64,000 bases of DNA. It comes from Bog-1198 sp963727045 (GTDB lineage Bacteria > Pseudomonadota > Gammaproteobacteria > Steroidobacterales > Steroidobacteraceae). The notes beneath the pieces are model-generated. The model saw only the letters and a list, made by a program, of their open reading frames with translations, had not been told where the DNA came from and ran no database searches. Position numbers and translations under genes: made by a program. Location: the NCBI GenBank assembly GCA_963727045.1, contig CAVSES010000002.1, forward strand, positions 62,001 to 126,000, read 5' to 3'. Shown piece by piece: positions 59,978 to 64,000 of this stretch (position 1 is the stretch's first letter; every line of letters begins with the position of its first letter).

Positions 59978-60065
59978 CGTTGCGTTGCGCATTCGCGTTG
60001 AGGCTGCCGCAACGCGGGTGTGGCAGAATAGTATTCACGCTGATTGGTCAATAGAAGGGTAAGTC

Positions 60066-60389
60066 ATGGCATTCGTGGTCACCGAAAGCTGCATCAAATG
60101 CAAATACATGGATTGCGTGGAGGTCTGCCCGGTCGATTGTTTCCACGAAGGCCCGAATTTCCTGGTGATCGATCCCGATGAGTGCATCGATTGCACGCTG
60201 TGCGAACCCGAGTGCCCCGTGGAGGCCATCTTTTCCGAGGAGGAGATCCCGGACGGCCAGGAAAGCTTCCTCAAGTTGAACGCGGAGCTGGCCAAGAAAT
60301 GGCCGGTGATCAGCGAGAAGAAAGAAGCGCCGGCGGACGCCAAGCAGTGGGAAGGAGTTGCGGACAAGCTCAAGCTGCTCGAGCGCTAG
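60066..60389 (+). CDS. fdxA: Seven-iron ferredoxin (FdxA)
   Basis: 107 residues. CIKCKYMDCVEVCPVDCF near the N-terminus and CIDCTLCEPECP bind a 3Fe-4S and a 4Fe-4S cluster, and the C-terminal LNAELAKKWPVISEKKEAP is the usual family tail. It is a general electron carrier. AAGGGTAAGTC precedes the ATG. Confidence 0.96.
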   Translation: MAFVVTESCIKCKYMDCVEVCPVDCFHEGPNFLVIDPDECIDCTLCEPECPVEAIFSEEEIPDGQESFLKLNAELAKKWPVISEKKEAPADAKQWEGVADKLKLLER

Positions 60390-60436
60390 CGTCGGCCGGC
60401 CGCGCCCCCGCGCGCAAGTGCTCTTGGGGGCATCCT

Positions 60437-61246
60437 TCAGCGCTTCGCGACCTGCAGATCTTTGATTTGTTGCACCAGATCGCGCGGCGGCATGTATCCG
60501 GAAATGTAGTCGCCGTTCTCCGTGAGGATCGCCGGCGTGCCGCGCACTCCGATGCTTTGGCCGAGCGCATACTCGCGCGCGACGGGAGTCGCGCCGCAGG
60601 TCTTGCTCATGTCCATCGCACCGCCCGCTTTCGCGCGCGTCAGGGCCTCGTTGCGGTCCGGCGAGCACCAGACCACTTCGGCCTTCTTCCAGCTCTCGGT
60701 GTTGGGCCCCGTGCGCGGATAGAACATGTAGCGCACGCGAACGCCCAGACGGTTCAATTCAGCCATCTCGCTGTGCAGCTTGCGGCAAAAGCCGCAATCG
60801 ACATCGGTGAACACGGTGATGGTGTACAGAGGATTCTTGGGCCCGAAGATCAGCATCTGCGATTCCGGAACGGCGTTGATCATGGCGAGGCGCGCACGCG
60901 CGCGCAGCACCTCCGTCAGATTCTCGCGTGAATCCATGTCGTAGAGGTTGCCGTCGAGAAAATACTTGCCGTCTGCGGTCAGGTAGCTGACCTCGGCTCC
61001 CTGCGTAAATTGGTACATCCCGGGGATGGGCGATGGTGCCAGATCCTCGAGCTTCGATCCCACGGGCAAGCGCTTCAGCAACGCCACACGCGGATCCGCA
61101 GCTTGGTCGCCGGGATCGGCGTGCGGCGGATCAGCGGCAGCCGCGTGCGCAGGATCCGCGACGGCAGTATGCGGCGGATCAGCGGCGGCCGCGTGCGCTG
61201 AGGCTGCTACGGTGCATATGACCAGTGCGGCGGCGAGGATCTTCAT
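60437..61246 (-). CDS. dsbC: Thiol:disulfide interchange protein DsbC
   Basis: 269 residues. The signal peptide (CTVAASAHA) is followed by an odd Ala/Asp/Pro/His-rich insert (residues about 20-50, ADPPH/ADPAH repeats), the dimerisation domain, and the catalytic thioredoxin fold with CGFC (FTDVDCGFCRKLH) and the second disulfide Cys (WCSPDRN, KTCGAT). It isomerises wrong disulfides in the periplasm. It follows xerD, the conserved order. The insert comes from a 28-bp direct repeat at 61123 and 61171. Confidence 0.94.
   Translation of the reverse strand: MKILAAALVICTVAASAHAAAADPPHTAVADPAHAAAADPPHADPGDQAADPRVALLKRLPVGSKLEDLAPSPIPGMYQFTQGAEVSYLTADGKYFLDGNLYDMDSRENLTEVLRARARLAMINAVPESQMLIFGPKNPLYTITVFTDVDCGFCRKLHSEMAELNRLGVRVRYMFYPRTGPNTESWKKAEVVWCSPDRNEALTRAKAGGAMDMSKTCGATPVAREYALGQSIGVRGTPAILTENGDYISGYMPPRDLVQQIKDLQVAKR
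61123..61198. repeat. 28-bp direct repeat in the dsbC leader region
   Basis: GCGGCGGATCAGCGGC... repeats at 61123-61150 and 61171-61198 with one mismatch. It encodes the ADPPH-type repeats after the DsbC signal peptide and looks like a small duplication in the spacer. Confidence 0.75.
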
Positions 61247-61355
61247 GTGCTCCTTGAGCTCCGGCGGAATTGTAGATTCGACCCCGGGCGGCCGAAGAGG
61301 TTCAAGACAAGTCTAACAGGGCCGCCGGACCCCGGCGCACCGTCAATGCGGGCTG

Positions 61356-62336
61356 TCAACCGCGCGGATGGTGCTGAGAGTGCAGCTCCTTCAGGCGCTC
61401 GCGGGCGACGTGCGTGTAGATCTGGGTGGTCGACAGGTCGCTGTGCCCCAGCAGCATCTGCACGACGCGCAGATCCGCCCCGTGGTTCAGCAAGTGGGTC
61501 GCGAAGGCATGCCGCAGCGTGTGCGGCGAAAGCTCCTTCTCGACGCCGGCCTTCTTCGAGTAGCGCTTGATGATGTGCCAGAATGCCTGGCGCGTCATGC
61601 GGTCGCCACGGCGCGTCGGAAACAGATAATCCGTCTGCCGCTCCAGCAGGATTTCCACCCGCGGACCTTGCATGAATTGCTGCAGCCACTTCACGGCTTC
61701 GTCGCCGAGCGGTATCAGGCGTTCGCGGTTGCCCTTGCCGACCACGCGCATCACGCCCTGATTGAGATTGACCTGATTGTGTTTGAGGCTCACGAGCTCC
61801 GAGACCCGCAACCCCGTCGCATAGAGAACTTCCAGCATCGTGCGGTCGCGATGCCCGAGCGGGTCCGACACGGTCGGCGCCTCGAGCAGCGAATCGACTT
61901 CCGCTTCGGTGAGGGATTTGGGCAGGGAGCGGCCGATCTTCGGCATGGCGATCTGTGCCGTCGGATCGAGTTCGATCAATCCCTCGCGGATCATGAATCG
62001 AAAGAACCGGCGAAAGCTCGAGAGCTGCCGGGCGGTCGATCGAGGTCTCGACCCACCCTCGACACGGGCGGCGATGAAGCCCAATAATTCAATGCGCGTG
62101 GCCTTGAGCAAGGCGCTGTCGCGGTCCTCCAACCAGCGCGCCAGTGCCGTGAGGTCGGCGCGATAAGCGGCCAGGGTATTCGCCGACAGCCCGCGCTCCA
62201 GCCACACCGCGTCGAGAAAGCGCTGCAGGGCTGGGTCTGCTGCTTCGCGCACGGCCGGTACCGCTGCGCCCGAGGTGCGTGTATAAACCGTCCGTTTGAG
62301 AGCCGTCGCCATAGTCTTCCGCGTGGTTGTTCGCAC
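61356..62336 (-). CDS. xerD: Site-specific tyrosine recombinase XerD
   Basis: 326 residues from ATG 62336; an internal Met (62312) gives 318, closer to the usual 300. The core-binding domain (LDAVWLERGLSANTLAAYRA) and catalytic domain with ATGLRVSELVSL, LSPHTLRHAFATHLL, LGHSDLSTTQIYTHV hold R, K, H-R, H and the Tyr nucleophile. With XerC it resolves chromosome dimers at dif. It belongs to the core, not to the guaA islands. Confidence 0.95.
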   Translation of the reverse strand: MRTTTRKTMATALKRTVYTRTSGAAVPAVREAADPALQRFLDAVWLERGLSANTLAAYRADLTALARWLEDRDSALLKATRIELLGFIAARVEGGSRPRSTARQLSSFRRFFRFMIREGLIELDPTAQIAMPKIGRSLPKSLTEAEVDSLLEAPTVSDPLGHRDRTMLEVLYATGLRVSELVSLKHNQVNLNQGVMRVVGKGNRERLIPLGDEAVKWLQQFMQGPRVEILLERQTDYLFPTRRGDRMTRQAFWHIIKRYSKKAGVEKELSPHTLRHAFATHLLNHGADLRVVQMLLGHSDLSTTQIYTHVARERLKELHSQHHPRG

Positions 62337-62465
62337 GAAATAGTGCCGTACGCGCTATCAGGAGCGAGTATGCGAGGGGTGCCGGCCGGTCGGCGTGACC
62401 AGAATCACAATACCCTTAAGAATTAACATAAGGAGAACCAGATCACAGTAAACAAGCGTGGCAGC

Positions 62466-63158
62466 GTGCGCAGGGCGGCGCAGCCGGTGTATACGGGCTA
62501 CTGCGCGGTGGTGTTCACGTTCCTCGGCCTGACCGTGCTCGTGATCAATCTGTTCCTACCGAGCCTGCGCCGGCGCCGACAGATGGCCGGTGTGTTCTCG
62601 CGGGCCTTTTTGACCGCCGCCGGCATCCCATTCGCCGTCGAGGGCCTGCATCGTCTGCCGCAGGTACCCTGCGTGGTCGTGGCCAATCATGCGAGTTATA
62701 TCGACGGTCTGGTCGCCGCGGCGGCGCTGCCGCCCGATTTTGCCTTCGTCATCAAGAAAGAGATGGTGCGCGTGCCGCTCGCGGGCCTCCTGTTGCGACG
62801 GCTGGGATCCCAGTTCGTCGAACGATTCAATCGGCACCGAGGCGGAGTCGATGCGCGTCGGGTGCTGAAACTCGCTGCCACGGGGCAGTCCCTGGTGTTC
62901 TTCCCGGAAGGCACATTCACCGAGGTCCGCCAGGTGGGCAAGTTCCTGGGCGGCGCCTTCGCCACGGCGGCGCGCTCCGACATGCCGGTCGTCGCCATGG
63001 CGATTCACGGCACACGGGATGTTCTGCCGCCTGCGCGCCTCGCCGTCCATCGACGGCCGATACGGGTCGAAATACTCGAGGTCTTGAGCGCGGGTGACGC
63101 CAGACACCGCAGCCGCGAGCTGATTGCCCGCGCCGTTGGCGAACCGCTCGCCCCTTGA
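62466..63158 (+). CDS. 1-acyl-sn-glycerol-3-phosphate acyltransferase (PlsC-like)
   Basis: 230 residues from GTG 62466. One membrane segment (YCAVVFTFLGLTVLVINLF) precedes the acyltransferase motifs NHASYIDG (NHx4D), ERFNRHRGG and FFPEGTF. It acylates lysophosphatidate or a related lysolipid. AAGGAG (62430-62435) lies 30 nt before the GTG; the codon at normal spacing is ATC at 62442, in frame, so the true start may be altered or non-canonical. Confidence 0.88.
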   Translation: MRRAAQPVYTGYCAVVFTFLGLTVLVINLFLPSLRRRRQMAGVFSRAFLTAAGIPFAVEGLHRLPQVPCVVVANHASYIDGLVAAAALPPDFAFVIKKEMVRVPLAGLLLRRLGSQFVERFNRHRGGVDARRVLKLAATGQSLVFFPEGTFTEVRQVGKFLGGAFATAARSDMPVVAMAIHGTRDVLPPARLAVHRRPIRVEILEVLSAGDARHRSRELIARAVGEPLAP

Positions 63159-63265
63159 ACCGAGGAGCCTGGACGAATGCGCGCCGCCTGGAGCGCTCCC
63201 AAAATCCCCGGCACGCATCGCGGCTATACTAGGCAATCGTCCCCGCACAACCATGGAACCGGCTT

Positions 63266-64000
63266 ATGAATCCTGATCCCATCGTCATTTTGGCTGCCCG
63301 CCGCACGCCGGTCGGAGCCTTTCAAGGTGCTTTCACCACGCTCACCGCTCCCCAATTGGGATCGATCGCCATCAAAGCGGCGCTCGCGGACGCCGGGGCG
63401 GCCGCGACTCAGGTGGATGAGGTCATCATGGGTTGCGTACTCGCGGCCGGCATTGGCCAGGCTCCCGCGCGTCAGGCGGCCTTGGGCGCCGGCCTCGCGC
63501 CGAGCGTGCCGGCGACCACGGTCAACAAGATGTGCGGCTCGGCCATGCGTGCAGTGATGCTGGGCGCCGACCAAATACTGGCGGGCGGCGCCAGAGTTGT
63601 CGTGGCCGGCGGCATCGAGTCCATGTCGAACGCCCCGTACCTGCTGCCCAAAGCGCGGGCGGGCTACCGGATGGGGCACCAGGAAGTGCTGGATCATATG
63701 TTCTGTGACGGTTTGCAAAGCCCCTGGGATGGGCAGCTCATGGGGTGTTTTGCGGAGGCCACCTCGGCCAGGTACGACTTCACCCGCAAGGCACAGGATG
63801 ATTTCGCGGCCGAATCGGTGCGGCGGGCGCTCGCCGCCATCGCCAGCGGCGCGTTCTCGGCCGAGATCGTTCCGGTCCCGACCAAGACTCGCAAGGGCGA
63901 GGTCGTGGTCGACAAGGATGAGACGCCCTTCACCCTCGATATCGCCAAGATTCCAACGCTCAAGCCGGCATTCAAGAAGGACGGCACGGTGACCGCGGCG
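63266..64000 (+). CDS. Acetyl-CoA acetyltransferase (thiolase), 3'-partial
   Basis: 245 residues are in the window; the gene continues past its end. The N-terminal domain begins DPIVILAARRTPVGAFQGAF, with the acyl-accepting Cys90 in VNKMCGSAM and the loop GGIESMSNAPYLLPKAR. It catalyses condensation or cleavage of acetoacetyl-CoA and related substrates (PhaA/AtoB type). It starts about 105 bp after the acyltransferase in the same direction. Confidence 0.93.
   Translation, partial: MNPDPIVILAARRTPVGAFQGAFTTLTAPQLGSIAIKAALADAGAAATQVDEVIMGCVLAAGIGQAPARQAALGAGLAPSVPATTVNKMCGSAMRAVMLGADQILAGGARVVVAGGIESMSNAPYLLPKARAGYRMGHQEVLDHMFCDGLQSPWDGQLMGCFAEATSARYDFTRKAQDDFAAESVRRALAAIASGAFSAEIVPVPTKTRKGEVVVDKDETPFTLDIAKIPTLKPAFKKDGTVTAA

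Noticed and set aside
61356..62336. Tyrosine recombinase as the guaA island integrase
   Set aside because: Sequence and the xerD-dsbC neighbourhood identify housekeeping XerD, 34 kb from the att array.

Overview
The window reads as the chromosome of a high-GC gammaproteobacterium. Supporting evidence is the gene order trmJ-iscS-iscU-like-iscA-ndk-rlmN-pilW-rodZ-hisS-yfgM-bamB-der, the order queA-tgt-yajC-secD-secF, the xerD-dsbC pair, guaB-guaA, and glnK-amtB with a sigma-54-type promoter. A Xanthomonadales, Nevskiales or Steroidobacteraceae-like lineage is my guess; no rRNA or marker alignment is available to settle it.

Region 1 (about 1-27272) is an accessory zone stacked against the 3' end of guaA, which is read leftwards and ends at 27273. 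The last codons of guaA, including the stop, recur in the same orientation at 25659, 23150 and 960, as expected when islands integrate repeatedly at guaA and leave one att copy per junction. Three further repeat families mark junctions: a 66-bp module exactly 72 bp inside two of the att copies, a 27-bp unit inside it, and a 29-bp TGCCAG... element at 889, 6934, 14266 and 23075. No integrase gene remains. The cargo is: an orphan sulfotransferase; two YXWGXW-repeat proteins; a mobile mystery A/B (Fic) module; an ArsR-desaturase-SRPBCC set; twin divergent ArsR-AHSA1 operons; two unrelated HigBA pairs; a BrnTA pair; a metal/redox cluster (DUF318 permease, thioredoxin-like protein, OsmC-like protein, CDF exporter, ATP-grasp-like protein, lipoprotein, flavoreductase); and a complete ars operon (arsR, two kinds of arsC, acr3). 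Several genes here are decayed: an in-frame TAG, an in-frame TGA, a C7 frameshift, and a permease missing a membrane helix.

Region 2 (27273-51529) is mostly core: guaA/guaB, xseA, an M23 peptidase facing two bactofilins, an SPFH protein, amtB/glnK, a frameshifted DUF748 gene, the der-bamB-yfgM-hisS-rodZ-pilW-rlmN-ndk block, and a reduced ISC locus (iscA, an IscU-like protein with one cysteine, iscS, trmJ), with suhB divergent. iscR, hscB, hscA, fdx and ispG are absent from their usual positions.

Region 3 (51504-64000) holds an APC permease, TerC, secF/secD/yajC/tgt/queA, tRNA-Leu(CAA), a zinc-ribbon NUDIX protein, fdxA, dsbC, xerD, a PlsC-type acyltransferase and the start of a thiolase gene that runs off the window.

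One unifying pattern: seven regulator or toxin-antitoxin operons in region 1 have promoter-like hexamers whose predicted transcription start falls at or within a few bases of the start codon, usually with an inverted repeat across the promoter. They look like leaderless, self-repressed units. Quality caveat: rodZ, the DUF748 gene and the flavoreductase each carry single-base frameshifts in low-complexity or homopolymer tracts, so sequencing error is a live alternative to real decay.
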